Positions 48,540 through 61,845 of a stretch of DNA of 64,000 nt are shown piece after piece (positions within the stretch are counted from its first letter, which is position 1; every line of letters starts with the position of its first letter). A program made the translations under genes and the position numbers. The notes under the pieces are model-generated. The model was not told the origin of the DNA. It did no database searches and worked only from the letters and a program-made list of their open reading frames with translations. The stretch spans positions 399,719-463,718 of the forward strand of contig NC_037258.1 of the NCBI RefSeq assembly GCF_000002425.4. Direction: 5' to 3'. Source of the DNA: Physcomitrium patens (Eukaryota; Streptophyta; Bryopsida; Funariales; Funariaceae).

Positions 48540-48720
48540 AGCAAGGAAGAGAAGAAAAAGGCCTTAGAATTTCACCAAAAAAAGAAAGAAAAAAAAAGAA
48601 GTCGAGACCCATGCTAAGACAAGAAAGAGAAAGAAAGAGATTGAGACCGACATCATGATAAAGAAAGAGAAGCAAGACCCATATCAACAAAGAAGAAAGA
48701 AAGTAGGGATTTAAGATCTA
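48540..48720. repeat. Purine-rich imperfect tandem repeats
   Basis: Units of about 40-50 bp share GA(A/G)-rich stretches plus GAGACCCATGCTAAGACAAG, GAGACCGACATCATGATAAA, AAGACCCATATCAACAAAG and AGATCTACGCCAAGACAAA. The core looks like (A)GA(C/T)C-(C/T)A(C/T)-nC-AAGACAA-(AGAAAG)n, present about four times. No coding role is visible. Confidence 0.6.
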
Positions 48721-50762
48721 CGCCAAGACAAAAGAAAATGGATTTGGATGAGCCAATTAAAAGCCTTGGATGTATGTATAGACATAATGGATATGCATAA
48801 AATAACATAGGGTCTGCTTGTAGCTTGAACTACCTTTATATGATTCAAGTATGACCTTAATGAAGAATCTAATTTAGGCCCATGTAATCATTTATCTAAG
48901 TTTAGTATAAGAACAATGCATGATGTTTAGAAACTCTCTCAATTAGGAATGTGTTGTTAGATTGTTTGCATGAAGTGAGTGATATATTTAATTTCTTAAT
49001 TGCATCATAAAAAATAAAAAAAATACTTGCAAAGTCTTTGATTATACAAACTATTAGACATTCACCATAATCAAAGCCACTTAATAGAAGTGAATTATAT
49101 TAGTAAATTAAAAATATTAGAAATCAATGCAAAATTGATCAATAAAAGAATAAAATAGATTATTATCTATTTAATTTTATTAAGCAATAATAAGGCCAAA
49201 ATCTTTATATCACTATAACTTAATAATAATAAAAGATATTATATAATTACATACAATAAAGGAATTTAGCAACTATACAAGATATTTCAACCTATGCTTT
49301 TGTTTCTCCAACTCTATAAGAGGGTATAAAGAAGGGGTGTAAGTGTAACAAATGCCTATATTTCTTAAGTAAATAAAAGTCAATAGAAGTATGTAGAAAC
49401 ATATTTTGTAGAAATTGTTTTCTTTAAGAATATTCAAGAAAGTATTTGATATACAAATTAGATATTTAGATTCATATAGATTTGTCATATGATTATTAAA
49501 ACTTTATGTATAAGTTTTTTTATATTTACTAAGTTGCATAAAAATCAACTTATAGCTTAATATTTATGCTACAAGCCTAAAGGTTTGTAAGAAGCTTCTA
49601 TAAGATCTTTTTGGTGATAATTGAGTTTCTCTTTAGTGTGGATTTACTGCCACTAACAACAATAAGGAAAAAATATTGGACAAAATTGCTCAAGGATTTG
49701 CTATATTAATTTATAAACAATTGTCAATGCTACTTAAGAAATGGTTGTATTATTTGTTAAGAATAAAAATATTTAGATAAAAAGATTGAAAAAAATTAAA
49801 TTAGCTTCAAAACTCATAAAGAATATAATATATTTTATTAAAGTTTTATTCTTATTGATATAATCAAATTCATTATCTTTGATAATTTATGATTAAATTA
49901 AATATAAATATTAGTAAGTTATATCAATGTACTTTTTGTCTTAACATCAAAATATAATATTTTTTTATATCAAATATAAAATATATCTTAAATATATAAA
50001 TAGATGTATCATATTATTTAATATTAGTTGATTTATTTTATTTTATTTTATGTACAATTTATATTTTTTTATATATAAAATTTCTAATTATTAGGTATTT
50101 TTTATTATAAAATTAAAAAAAATTAAAAAAAATAAAGAAAAAATAAAGAAAAAATAATAGTATAGTATTATTAATAAAGAATATTTAATAAAAAATAATA
50201 TTTATATAATTCTAGTATAAAAAAAGAAATAATAATCAGCTTAAAAAAATTAATCTAATATAAAATATAGAGGTATTAGAAAAAATAGAAAATAATAGAG
50301 CTTAAAATATATATTAGGTGTACTCAAGAGAAAATTTCTCATTAAATTTGGAGTTTTAAGTATAATTTTATAGATTGTAAATCAAAATTTCATAAATCGT
50401 AATAATAGAAACTTATGTAATGATATTTATAAATAATATTATTTTTTGATTTATAAAATTATTTTATTTGAATAAATTTTTATTAATTTTTAATTCTATT
50501 GTGTAAAATATAATTTACATTGTATTTTATGTATGTGGTATAAATTACAAGAATAAAAAGTCTTTTATGCATATTTTTTTTGTATAACATAAATTACTCA
50601 TATAATTGTAGTTATTTATTAAGTTATATATATATATATAATAATAATTAGATTATTAATTTATATTAAAAAAATACTTTATATATATTCTTATTTGTAT
50701 TGAAACTTCTTCATTACAATATAAGATATATTATATTGTATATATATAAATATATATGACAT

Positions 50763-50768
<6 letters not shown>

Positions 50769-50806
<38 letters not shown>

Positions 50807-50826
50807 ATATCTATATATATATATAT

Positions 50827-50874
<48 letters not shown>
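50769..50874. repeat. Compound (AT)n/(ATCTAT)n microsatellite
   Basis: About 105 bp of TA repeats interrupted by two groups of CTATAT units. Nothing else is in it. Confidence 0.95.
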
Positions 50875-50876
<2 letters not shown>

Positions 50877-51918
50877 CTAATATTTTTGCTTTCAATCAAT
50901 TAATACGTGATGATTTCTTTTACTATACAATTTTTCTAGTTGTACTAGAAGTTTATGATTTTTTTAGTCTATTTTATATTATTCTATTTCATAAAGGTAT
51001 TTTTTTTTTACACACTTTATAATACAAGTTTGTTGTGTAAATAAATATTGTTACACACAACATATTAAGTGCAACAAAAAAATTACAAAATAAGTAATCT
51101 AATCCAAATACAAATGTACAACCAACACAATTTTAAGAAAAAAAGAAGAATCTACACATAAATAAGTTAAGCAATCTTGCACATCACAAAAAAAGAATCC
51201 AAGAATGCAAGTGTGTATAGAAGAAAAATCCTATAGATTTATCAAATACCTAATCACCATACTCAAGAAAAATCTTTATAACATTTTTTTTTTTTTTTTT
51301 TTTTTTTTCTCTAAAAAACCTCTTACAAAACTTGACTTGACAAGAATGTCAAATTAAGGGATTTTTTTTCTTAAGTATTTAAATCCTAAATACTTATGCA
51401 AAGTGATTCTTTAAATAATAGATTGTCACTATTCTTGCTTATTTTGTAAAATCTAACTCTTACTATTTAGACAAACTCAATAAAATTCCTACTTACAAAC
51501 TTAATTACTTTGTTTCATAGAATCCTCTCTCCTATTTTAAAATCCAAGACATCTACAAATCTATTGTTTGGCATAATGTATTGTATTCCAAACTGACCTT
51601 CTTCATATCTTACTTTCTTCAAAAATGACTTGAAAATATATCTATTATAGACTAGATTCTATATCCATGGAGGAATAATTTATTTAATATTAATATTCAC
51701 AAATGTCACCACTTAAGTAAAACATGATTGTTATTTATTATTGATATTACATTACTTAATTCTTTATAGTAGCAAAGTTAAGTTTTTTGAGAAATAAGAA
51801 ATAAAGACTTTGCTAAAATAGTTGATACTACATTCTTAAAATATTTTAGGTATTGAATTATAACTAAATTAATTAATTATGTTTATATATTGAAAGAAAT
51901 CCTTGTCCTTATTTATTT

Positions 51919-51923
51919 AAGAT
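51919..51923. other. Target-site duplication AAGAT, left side of chromovirus copy 3
   Basis: AAGAT abuts the LTR at 51924 and recurs exactly at 59440-59444 beyond the right LTR. Five bases is the normal Ty3/gypsy target duplication length. Confidence 0.8.
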
Positions 51924-52461
51924 TGTCAAAGACAAGAACTTAATGAAAGCAAATAAATAAATAAAACTTTTTTAAAGAAGTATGAAGAAAATAAAATAAA
52001 AAAGTACATATATTAAAAAGAAAATAGAATGGTTATTACCAAAAGACAAGAAAATTAGAGGTTTCTTGAAACTAGATTAGAAGCAAGAAAAGAATTTTTA
52101 AGAATAAACAAGGCTTTACTCTTGTTTCTATATATATTATCTACCTAGGAACTACATGGCAAAGTTCTATAGGATCTTCAAAACATATTGATATTATATG
52201 ATACATATTATAATTTGCAAGATAAGTTATTTATATAGACACCATATAGTTAGCTTGTTCCACAAGCTACCAATAAGTCTAGCAAAGGATTAATTTGTTG
52301 ACCAAGTTTCTAACCTACTAATCAACTAAAAATACATGTAAAGTCAAACTAGTATCTATGATGCTTATTAGAAGCTTTTTAAAAAGTTATTAAAAAATTA
52401 ATCTATTTTTAACTATTTATGTTATTAAAATAATAATTATAATAAATATATGTCCATGATA
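51924..52461 (-). repeat. 3' LTR of chromovirus copy 3
   Basis: On the minus strand it begins TATCATGGACATATAT (the ancestral TG start is changed to TA) and ends GTCTTTGACA. It is preceded by AAAAAGAGAGGTAA (52475-52462), the probable polypurine tract. Length is 538 bp. Confidence 0.88.
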
Positions 52462-53029
52462 TTACCTCTCTTTTTAGGAACAAATTCCACAAAGAGCGAT
52501 GATCACATATTAAAGAAGTCTAAGATGCAACAAATTATATTTGCAATATATTCTAATCTATGTTCCTTCCAAAGATAGTTGATAGGTCTTCTCAACCATC
52601 GGTAATGTCTCATTCTAGAGTGGAAATACCACCTTATTATTTGATTATTATTGAGACCTTTCTAACTTCTTTAAAATAAAATATTTATAATACCATCAAA
52701 GTTGTTTCTACCTCTAATAAAATCACCAAACATTGAGATTTTTTTTTCTAGGTTGTGATATCAAATATGTTGTATCTTGCCATCTATTCAAAAAAAAAAA
52801 CATGTTGTTCTTAAAGGTTTTTATTCCTATTATGCCAACTTGAAGGCTATGATAATAACAATGTCTTGTGTAGTAAGTCAAGAAATGATGGCTCTTGAAT
52901 TGAATTTGCTGGCTGTTGGTTTTCTATCTCCTTAATGCTACAATTATATAGAAACTACAAATAAAGATAAAAGGTAGAATGCAATCTTTCTTAAATTTTA
53001 TTTCTTTTATAGCAAAGATTTGCTATCTT

Positions 53030-53284
53030 TCATCTTGATTTTAATGAATGTCTTTGATGAAAAGCTTTGACCTTCTCTACTACATTTGTAAGATTTTTTG
53101 CTAGTTTCCATATATATTTGCTAATATTGTATCCACACCAATGAATAAGATATTTTAATCTAAGTCGGCACCACATCAAATTTAAGACTTCTTTTATCTT
53201 GAATACTTGATTTTTGTCCATTTTTATAAGAGGTAATGGTATTTGTCTTCTTCTTAAGATATTCATTGTTTTATATGGCTCCAA
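53030..53284 (-). pseudogene. Chromodomain remnant of chromovirus copy 3
   Basis: An 84-codon minus-strand frame. It begins EPYKTMNIL (end of the post-integrase 'LEPYK' block). The chromodomain then reads FKIKEVLNLMWCRLRLKYLI and HWCGYNISKYIWKLAKNLTN, ending VVEKVKAFHQRH. Family pattern is YEVE-IL--R--RG-LQYLVKWKGY----TWEP--NL. Two of the three methyl-lysine cage aromatics are recognisable (Tyr and Trp), while the first strand's aromatic reads Phe. It has decayed less than the rest of the element. Confidence 0.88.
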
Positions 53285-53289
53285 AAGTA

Positions 53290-55345
53290 TAATTAATTAG
53301 AGTAGATAAATAAATAATTAATTAAAACTTATAAATTATTATCTCTTAAATAATTGATGGTAAAAGTAATTGATCAAATTATTACCATTAATTCATAGTA
53401 AAATTAAAAAATCTTAAAAGTTGAGTTAAAAGTAAAATTTGAAAGTTAAATATAAAAATAAAAGTTAAAAATAAAAGTAAAGTTTAAAATAAAAGTTAAA
53501 AGTAAAAGAGAGAAAATCAAAGGTTAAAAGTTAAAAATTAAAATCTAAAAGTTGAAATATGGAAGTTACAAATTACTATAAAGATAAAAGTAAAATTTAG
53601 GATAAAGAGAGATAAAAACAAAGGTACCTTGACAATGCCCAAGAATTGAAGGCAGCAAACTCCTTTCTATTCCAAAATTTGCCAAAATTCGTGATTAACT
53701 TCAAATTTAATGACTTTTAGTTTATTGCTAATTTAACTTAAGGGAGCTCCTGCTCCAGTAAATTTAAATTCAATCCAATACCTAAGCCCCGAGAAATGCT
53801 TCTTCAAAGTTGTCTGACTAAGATTGCTGTGGCAGGAAACCTCCCTCCACTTGAAAATTGATCAGAAATTCAATTTTTCTTCAAATTCAGTGAAATTTAT
53901 TCCATTAGAATTTCAGCTTGAAGATAAACTTACTTTCAAAATTTTACAATAATCCATTTAATAGGCACTGAGAAATGTCTTTTCAAAGATGGTTGATCTA
54001 AACTGCCAAAGCAGCTGACCCCCATGCACTCAAAATTCCACCTAAATTTTGTCCAAATCAAGTGATCCTTATCTTGTTGAAAAGCTAACAACAAAATCTA
54101 CAACCACAAAAAGAACTCACATCAAAGCTAAAAAAATTGAATGACTGATTGAGGGAAATTTGAGGCTCTTGAATCCTTCGAATATTTGGGAGGTCGAGGG
54201 AACTATCTACTACAATGACCTATGTCTTAAAATCCAATGACCATCATTCACCACTCCAAATCCATGCATACACAACCATAAGTTTATAAGGAGATTAAAA
54301 ATCAAAAATAAAATTTAAGATTAGGATTTACAACTAAAATTTGGCATAGCTTCACCCTTCATCATTCACCACTCCAAATCCATGCATACACAACCATAAG
54401 TTAATAAGGAGATTAAAAATCAAAAATAAAATTTAAGATTAGGATTTACAACTAAAATTTGGCATAGCTTCACCCTTCACCAAAAGAGGAGTGAGAGAGG
54501 GCTTGGGGGACAAAGCCACTCTTATACAATTGAGTGGTGGGTTGTGGAAAGGTGGCCACATCTCCACCCTTGATTTCTAAGATCCCTAATGTAGATCTAT
54601 GGCCCTCATTCATCCAAGAGCCAATTTCGTTATTAAGACTGATGGCTCTTGTAAGTGGTTAAGAAAATATTTTTTGATAAATCTAACTTCACCATTGTGT
54701 TCAAAACATCTTTTTATGCTAAAATCAACTACTCACATGCTTCAATCCATGCTCAATTGCAATTTTTATGAAAGTTTTTACTTACAAGGATCTTGGCAAT
54801 TTTTTGTAAAATTCTTCAAAATGAGATTTCATTGCTTCACTTGTATTTTGAAGGAGAGGGTGTTGATCTTGTTTTCTTCACTCTACAAGGTGAATCCGGT
54901 GCTACCATTGCATTAAAAAGACTCCCATTAATTAGAAGCTGCTTAAATTTGTCGAATTTGGAGGAAAGCTCAAAACTATCATTAGTAAACTTCACTAAAT
55001 CATTTAGAGAATTATAATTCTAACTCATTCTAAATCATGTGAAATGATTATAGGTGCACTCATAGGCTTTTAGTCAACCCTCATAGTAGTGACTAACAAT
55101 CTTTAAAATATTAAAATTAATTAAATTACTATTCTAATTTTTTAATTCTTTTTACTTTAATCTTAATTAATCTAATTTAAGGAATTAGGCTATAATTTAT
55201 ACCATCAAAGATTGTAATCCTAAAAATTATATAAAACTAAATTCTACTTATATAAATTCTAATCTAACATACTTAAATATTATAAAATAGAAAAATAACA
55301 AAAAATTATATTTTAGAATATAATTGAGAGCTCATAATATAGTTA
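53290..55345. other. Unrelated ~2.05-kb block replacing half of the integrase in copy 3
   Basis: The integrase reading stops after TVDCFIKMA and the element resumes only at the LEPYK block, so the integrase C-terminal half is missing and this block stands in its place. It starts with A-rich AAAGTTAAAA-type repeats (53.4-53.6 kb) and contains a 118-bp tandem duplication at 54242-54478. Two plus-strand frames (54599-54916 and 54793-55017) are open for 105 and 74 codons, but neither has a recognised product. Confidence 0.7.
54242..54478. repeat. 118-bp tandem duplication, nearly identical copies
   Basis: Two head-to-tail copies at 54242-54359 and 54360-54478, each beginning CATCATTCACCACTCCAAAT and ending GGCATAGCTTCACCCTT. 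By eye they differ only at AGTTTATAAG versus AGTTAATAAG. Such identity marks a recent duplication within old, decayed DNA. Confidence 0.92.
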
Positions 55346-58300
55346 AAAATATGCCATTTTAATGAAACAATCTACTGTCACGAATATAAAGTCATAAGAA
55401 GCTAAGACTAGAAGATTTGTGATAAAATCCATAGAAATAAAAGACCATGGTTGTTTTGAAATAGATAATGGCTGAAGAAGTTTATAAGGTCGATAATGAG
55501 GAGTTTTTGATCTTGAGCAAACATCATAGGATTGTATAAAATCTTTGAATGCCTTCTATATTTTGTACTACCAAAAATCTTTAGATATTAATTTCAAAGT
55601 CTTATTATACCAAAATATTGTACTACTTGAAAGTTGTAACAAGCTTCAAGAATATATAATCAAACTCCATCTTTTAAAATATATAAGTGTTCCTCAAAAT
55701 ATAATAGATTGTTCTTGAATTCAAATGTAGAAGTATCATTAGACTTTAAAGGATTTTTTTTAATATCACAAATAAGAAAGTCAAAAGACATACTTGATTA
55801 AACTTACTTAATAAAAGTTAAATCATTAATTAGTATTAATTTCATTGCTTAAAAATGAAGATGCTTTGGCTTGAAGAAAATTATCTATTATTAATCAAAA
55901 GTGTCATTTCTTTCCTTTAATATAATGTAAGAACATCCAAAAAGTGTATATGACAAATCTTGTTGTTTTTTGAGTTTATGAGTGATTTTGAATACTAGTC
56001 TTGACAAAGACATGCTTTAGTAGGTTTGGCAATGATTTAAAATACGTACTAATACAAAATATTCAAGGTTTTTATGATTCATATACATGATAATTGGACT
56101 AGGAGCAGCTTCTAGATAATGGCACCATTCTTAAAACAAATCTACGATTGCAAGAAGTTCTCTATTGTAAATCTTGTAGTTGATTTTAGTTAGTAAAATA
56201 CTTTCAGAATAAAAAGCTATTGGGTGAAGTTTATCATCTATTTTTATTTGTAATAATATGTCATCCAAAGAAAAATTTGATGTAAATATTTCCATAAAAA
56301 ATTTCTTAGAAAAGGCAATACAATATAAAATTGGTGCAAAAACAAAGGTTGTCTTCAAAGCTTCAAATCTTGCTTCTATTTCTTGATTCCATTCAATTTT
56401 TTTTACAAGTTAAATGTGTAAGTAGAGTTATAACTTAAGAGAAGTCCTTAATGAAGATTTGATAGTAGTTGGCAAATTCCAAAAAGCATTAGACTACTCT
56501 TACCCTTTTTGAAATCTTCCAATTCATAATAGTTTGAATTTTTTTAAGATCTATCATTAGTCTATTATTTTAAATGATATATCCTAAGAAGTTCACATGA
56601 GTAGTATGAAATACATACTTTTTTAACTTGACATATAATCCTATATCTATTAGTTTTTGTAATATATAACAAACATGAAGTTTATATTTTTTTATATTCT
56701 TAGAATAGGTTAAAATATTATTTAGATAATAGATAACAAAATCATCTAAAAACTCTTGAAAGATATCATTTATTAAATTTTAAAAAATTATTGGTGTATT
56801 TATAAGTCCAAAAGATATGATATTATATTCAAAATATTTGTACTTGAGTTGAAATATAGTCTTTTATTCACCTCTTTTTTTTAATGTATACTAGATTTTA
56901 TGTCCTTCATAGATCTATTTTTATATAGATCTTAACTTGATTCAACTCATCAAGAAGTCAAAATATCAAAAGTAGCAAATACTTGTTTTTGATGGCGATC
57001 TTGTTGAGTCTTTGATAATCAACATACATTCACAATGATTCATCTTTTTTCTTCACATATAAAATTAGAACTCTTATTGGAGATTTGGAGTGGCATATGA
57101 AGTTCTTGGCCAAATTTTTTTCAATATATTCTTTGAATTCAACCAACTTATTTTGTCATAAATTGTAGATTGGTCCAAATGGCAATTGAATTTCTTCTTG
57201 AAGGTCAATTGAATAGTCATAGAGATGGTTTTTTAGAATCATATCTACATTTTTCTTCTCAAATATATCTTAAAAATCTTGATATTGGCTAGGAATGCTA
57301 TTTGAAGTCTTTTCTTTATTAGAAATAAGTGTGGCATAAATGATTTAAGATAATTCTTCTTTTGCACCATGCAAAAAAGTTCTTGCATTTATAAATACAA
57401 GTTTGATTGTATTAAACTTATGACTTTCTACTTGATTAACTACACTTTTAATTATATTTTCAAAAAAATCAAGACTATGAGAAATCCAATTTATTTAAGG
57501 ATTATATTTTTTTAACCACAATAAATCTAAAATGACTAGATTAGAAGGAAATTTAATGATATTAAATACCAAAAAGCTACTATGAATATAAGTTAGTACT
57601 TCTAAAAGAAATATTTCATGAATAATATCTTGAGAGAACAACAGATGACCATCTATGACTTCTATATGAACATATTTTGTTTTCTTTATTAAAAATATAT
57701 ATCTTTTAAGCTTCTTAAATCTAGTAAGATAAAGACTTTGTGATGTTTAGATCCTAAACTAATATCTACTATAAAAAAAAAGATGGTTCTGAGAAAAAAA
57801 TAAGACCTTTGTTAGGTATTGTATAAGGTTCCAACCACAAAATCTCTATTGTAGCTAGACAAACTCATTTTTTGATATATTGTCTTCATTGACAATCATA
57901 CTTCTCATTTTATGATTGCATCACTTCTTTGGATAATATTGAGTAAAGTGCTTTGATTTTTCACAATATAAATATAATCATTCTTGATAATGATAAGTTT
58001 TTTCTTGCTTTATAAGAGATTTAAAATATAATGCATCAATTTGCATATCCTCTACTTTTGAAGATATATCTTGAAAAGATGTTGGTATTGTCATTGAATT
58101 CATATAATGTTGAGGTCTATTTATGCAATTCTTAGATCAAAATTCAAAAAGTTAATTTTCTCACTTTATAGATTGATTTTCTTATCACAAAATATGAATC
58201 TTATTTGTTATAATATAAATTATATCATATTTTGTATATATACATAAAAACTTTACAAATAAAGCTTAAAAATTATCTAATATTGGATCATTTCATTTAA

Positions 58301-58640
58301 AAAAAGATAAAAACCATGATAATATAGAACCAGAAAGTAGTATTTTAATAAATCTGACTTATAATTTTAGAATTTGATAGCTTTGGGGTTGAAGTTTGAT
58401 TGCAAGTTATACTTGATTGATGAATCCTCAAAACTTTGATCTTGTACTATCAAACTTCTTGGATAAGTTAATTCTTGGTTCTCTTGCACTTAAATGGTAT
58501 TCTATCATAGAAGAAGAGACATGATTTGGTACAGATGTTGAAGTAGCTCCAATCATCTCTATATCTGTACTTTTTATCATTCTTATTCCTCCTTGTAATA
58601 GTAAATTGAGTTGATACATTGTAAGCATTAACTCTTTCAA
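55346..58640 (-). pseudogene. Decayed gag-pol of chromovirus copy 3
   Basis: On the minus strand gag reads REPRINLSKKFDSTRSKF at 58480-58430. RT fragments lie at 57.3-56.4 kb (QRLNKI-like entry block near 57000; connection block near 56600-56500). RNase H is at 56358-56131, with FAPILYCIAFSKKFFMEIFT, FSLDDILLQIKIDDKLHPIA and the NYKIYNRELLAI block. The integrase start is near 55450-55345, with SMDFITNLLVLASYDFIF and TVDCFIKMA. Frames are interrupted by many stops. The retained order is the same as in copies 1 and 2. Confidence 0.85.
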
Positions 58641-58902
58641 TTATTCTTACATTTGTGCCATTGCATTGTTCATTTTAATAAGCTTTGTAATAATAATACT
58701 TAGTAAAAAAAATTTGTTTAATATTACTCAAAATAAGTAAAAAAAAGAACTTAAGAATAAAAAAAATACTAAAAATAATATCAATTTAGAAGAAGGTAAT
58801 CCACAACTTCTAATATGGTTATGTTTTATTAAGAAAAAAGAATAATCCACTCTTAATTAAAAAAAACAAAGCTTTGTTATTATAAGTATATTCTTATCAA
58901 TT

Positions 58903-59439
58903 TATCAAGAACAAGAAATTGATAAAAGCACATAAATAAGTAATTTTTTTTAAAGAAGTATAAAAAAATAGAAATAAAGAATTATGTATATTAAGAAGAA
59001 ATTAGAATGTCTATTGCCGAAAGACAAAAAAATTAGGAGCTTCTTGAAACTAGACTAGAAGGAAGAAAGGAGTTGATAAGAATAAAGAAGCCTTCATTCT
59101 TGCCTCTATGCATACTATCTATCTAAGAGTTATATGGTGACGTTTTATAAGACCTCCAAAATGTGTTGACTTTGCACGACACGTATCATAACTTATAAGA
59201 TAAGTTTTCTATATAGGCACTATATAGTTAATTTTTTCTATAAGCTACCAATATATGTGGCACATGGTTAGTTTGTTGAGTAAGTTTCTAATCTATCAAT
59301 CAACTACAAACACTTTTAAAATCAAAGAAGCGCCTATGAAGCTTTTAAGAAGTTTTTTTAGAAGATATTATGAAATTAATCTATTTTTATTTATTCTTAT
59401 TATTAAGATAATAATTATAAAAAATATATGTCTATGATA
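58903..59439 (-). repeat. 5' LTR of chromovirus copy 3
   Basis: 537 bp, inverted relative to the LTR at 13994-14546. On the minus strand it starts TATCATAGACATATAT and ends CTTGATA. Followed inward by AATTGATAAGAATA, the counterpart of the presumed primer site in copy 2. Confidence 0.88.
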
Positions 59440-59444
59440 AAGAT
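59440..59444. other. Target-site duplication AAGAT, right side of chromovirus copy 3
   Basis: Exact repeat of 51919-51923, directly outside the LTR. Confidence 0.8.
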
Positions 59445-60032
59445 ATAGTAGAGAACATCTACAAAAAAAAAAATACTTACAAAAAAACCTTGCTTAATGG
59501 ACTTATTGACTATATAGAATATTCTTGAAAAGAAAGATCTTTATGGATTCATTGATTATATAGAATATTCTTGAAATTTTTTTTTCTAAGACTTGATTAA
59601 GTAATTACCAAATCAAGATTCTTTACATAAATTAGCAAAAAAAACAAGCAACTAACAACCAATTATTTTTCAAAATTTATAAGTAGATTTGAAAAAGATG
59701 AAAAAAATTTCAAATAATAATCTAACTTTTATTGATTCTTAACCTTTGCAATAGCATGATTAGTATCTTAGACCCTTATAAAGTTTATAAATTCTTAAGT
59801 GGTTTATTATGAGCAAACATTATTTTTATTTCAACAATAGTACTAAACAAATAGAACATCTTTAAATAAAAAAAACTAAATAAGATGTATCTAATTTTTG
59901 TAACATACAAGTGACATGACTTCTAATCTAAAGACCATCATTTAACTACAAACACTTAAATTAACTATTTACATAATTTAAAGCCACAATATATATAAAT
60001 TTGTAAAAATCATGATTTAAAAAAATAAAAAG

Positions 60033-60068
<36 letters not shown>

Positions 60069-61128
60069 AAAATAAGAGAAAGTAGAAAAATAAATAAAAA
60101 TATATTAGATAGAAAAAATGTAGAATAATTATTGCCATATACAAAAAATTAAATGCTCTTCAATTAAAATTATAATATAAAAAAGATGTTGATATGATTG
60201 AAGACGATTTCATGCTTCTCTCTATATATACTACCTATCAAAAAGGCTTAATAGAAGGTTCATTTGAATTTTAATTATTTTAGAAATATTATTAAATAAT
60301 TTTTATAATTAAATTAATTAATTAAATAAATATATATATATAGATTATACTTAAATTATTTTGAAAATAGTTGAATAAAAATTTATTACTTTAGAATTAT
60401 AGCCACCAATTTTTTGGATTTTCTAAAATTTACTTTTAACCAAAAATAATCTTAATAAAAATTGAAAAAAACTACAATAACAATAAAAATATTACAATAC
60501 CATATAAAGATTTAAAAATCAAAAAAATTAAAACATCAATAGTAAAAGTAGTGAATTTTAAAACTTGAATTAGAACCATATTGATGTAAATTTAAGAATT
60601 CTTGATTACTTTCTAATGTATTATTTTAATATGTTTAATAAGTTATATAATCAAATCACATCTATTAGGAAAATTATTATTACAAATTTTAATTCTATAG
60701 TGTATTATCGAATAAAAAGGTCATGCTTATTAAATAAAAGTATAGTAATTTTAAAGGTAGAAATCTATTTAAAGACTGTTCTTTTCATCATTATAGTTTA
60801 GAATAGAAAAATTAATAACAATAATAATAATTAATACATTTCTACAATATTGCCAAGTAACAAATGACTCCTGCATATTAGCATTTTTTCTGTCTTATTT
60901 TTGGATAAGATTGATGTTTAATGTAAGAAAGATTATATTATGCACTTTTTTATTTGAAATTGAATATAAAAATAATATAAATTTACTAATTTTAAATATC
61001 AGTACTTAAATATAACTAAAAATGCAATATTTTAAAAATATTTAATAATTATATAATAAAATATTCTTATTTTTAAGATATATAAAATATTCATAAGTCT
61101 TATTTATAAAAATATTCTTAAAAATAAG

Positions 61129-61176
<48 letters not shown>

Positions 61177-61811
61177 TTATGTTTATTTTTAATAATCTTT
61201 ACTGATTAACAAGGTAAATATTCTACATAAGTTTTAAAAATAAAAAATTATTAAATAAATAAAAATATTAGTACTCATTTGTCATATTCCTAATTATGGC
61301 TTTATATTTCAAAAATTTCATTTCTTGCTATAAAATAAACCTTTCCTTTTTTCTTGACATTAAGCAAATTTATATAAACTATGTTTAAAAAATAATAATC
61401 TAATATTATTTGTATAAAAAATTATTAAAAAAAATAGATTTATTATCCATTTTTTTCCTCTCTCTTTCTGTATATATACTTTAAGTTGATAAAATTATTT
61501 TAATGTTAATAAAAAACATATAATTATTTTTATTTGCACTCTTAATTTATAATTATTTATAATTCATTCTTTATCTACTACAATATGCATGCACTATGTG
61601 TATTAGAAATTCTAATGAGAACATATAAAACACATGGCTTATTTTATAAATAGGTTCTTAGATCTGTTTTAAAAAAAATTGGAAAATAATTTATATTAAA
61701 ATTAAAATTAATATTTTTATTGTAATAATCTTTTTTATTAATCCAAGTTACATATCTTTGAAAAAAAATATTCATAATATATTATAAATACACCATATAT
61801 ACCAAAAAATT

Positions 61812-61845
<34 letters not shown>

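Larger units (their letters stand above)
47500..51918. other. 3' flank of the aldo-keto reductase gene, then AT-rich repeats
   Basis: 47500-47850 is probably 3' UTR. 48540-48720 is purine-rich with imperfect repeats. 49340-49450 resembles sequence at 8060-8150 (TTACTTAAGTAAAT-type block) and is probably another transposon scrap. 49.5-51.9 kb is nearly all A/T with microsatellites. No gene is recognised. Confidence 0.5.
51924..59439 (-). mobile_element. Ty3/gypsy chromovirus, copy 3, minus strand, both LTRs, internal replacement
   Basis: A minus-strand copy of the family seen at 13994. LTRs are at 51924-52461 (3') and 58903-59439 (5'), flanked by AAGAT on both sides. Internal order on the minus strand: gag remnant (58640-58428), zinc-knuckle/protease region, RT, RNase H (56358-56131), the first part of integrase up to about 55345, then about 2.05 kb of unrelated DNA, the chromodomain (53284-53030) and a polypurine tract beside the 3' LTR. 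Pol is broken by many stops. Confidence 0.9.
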
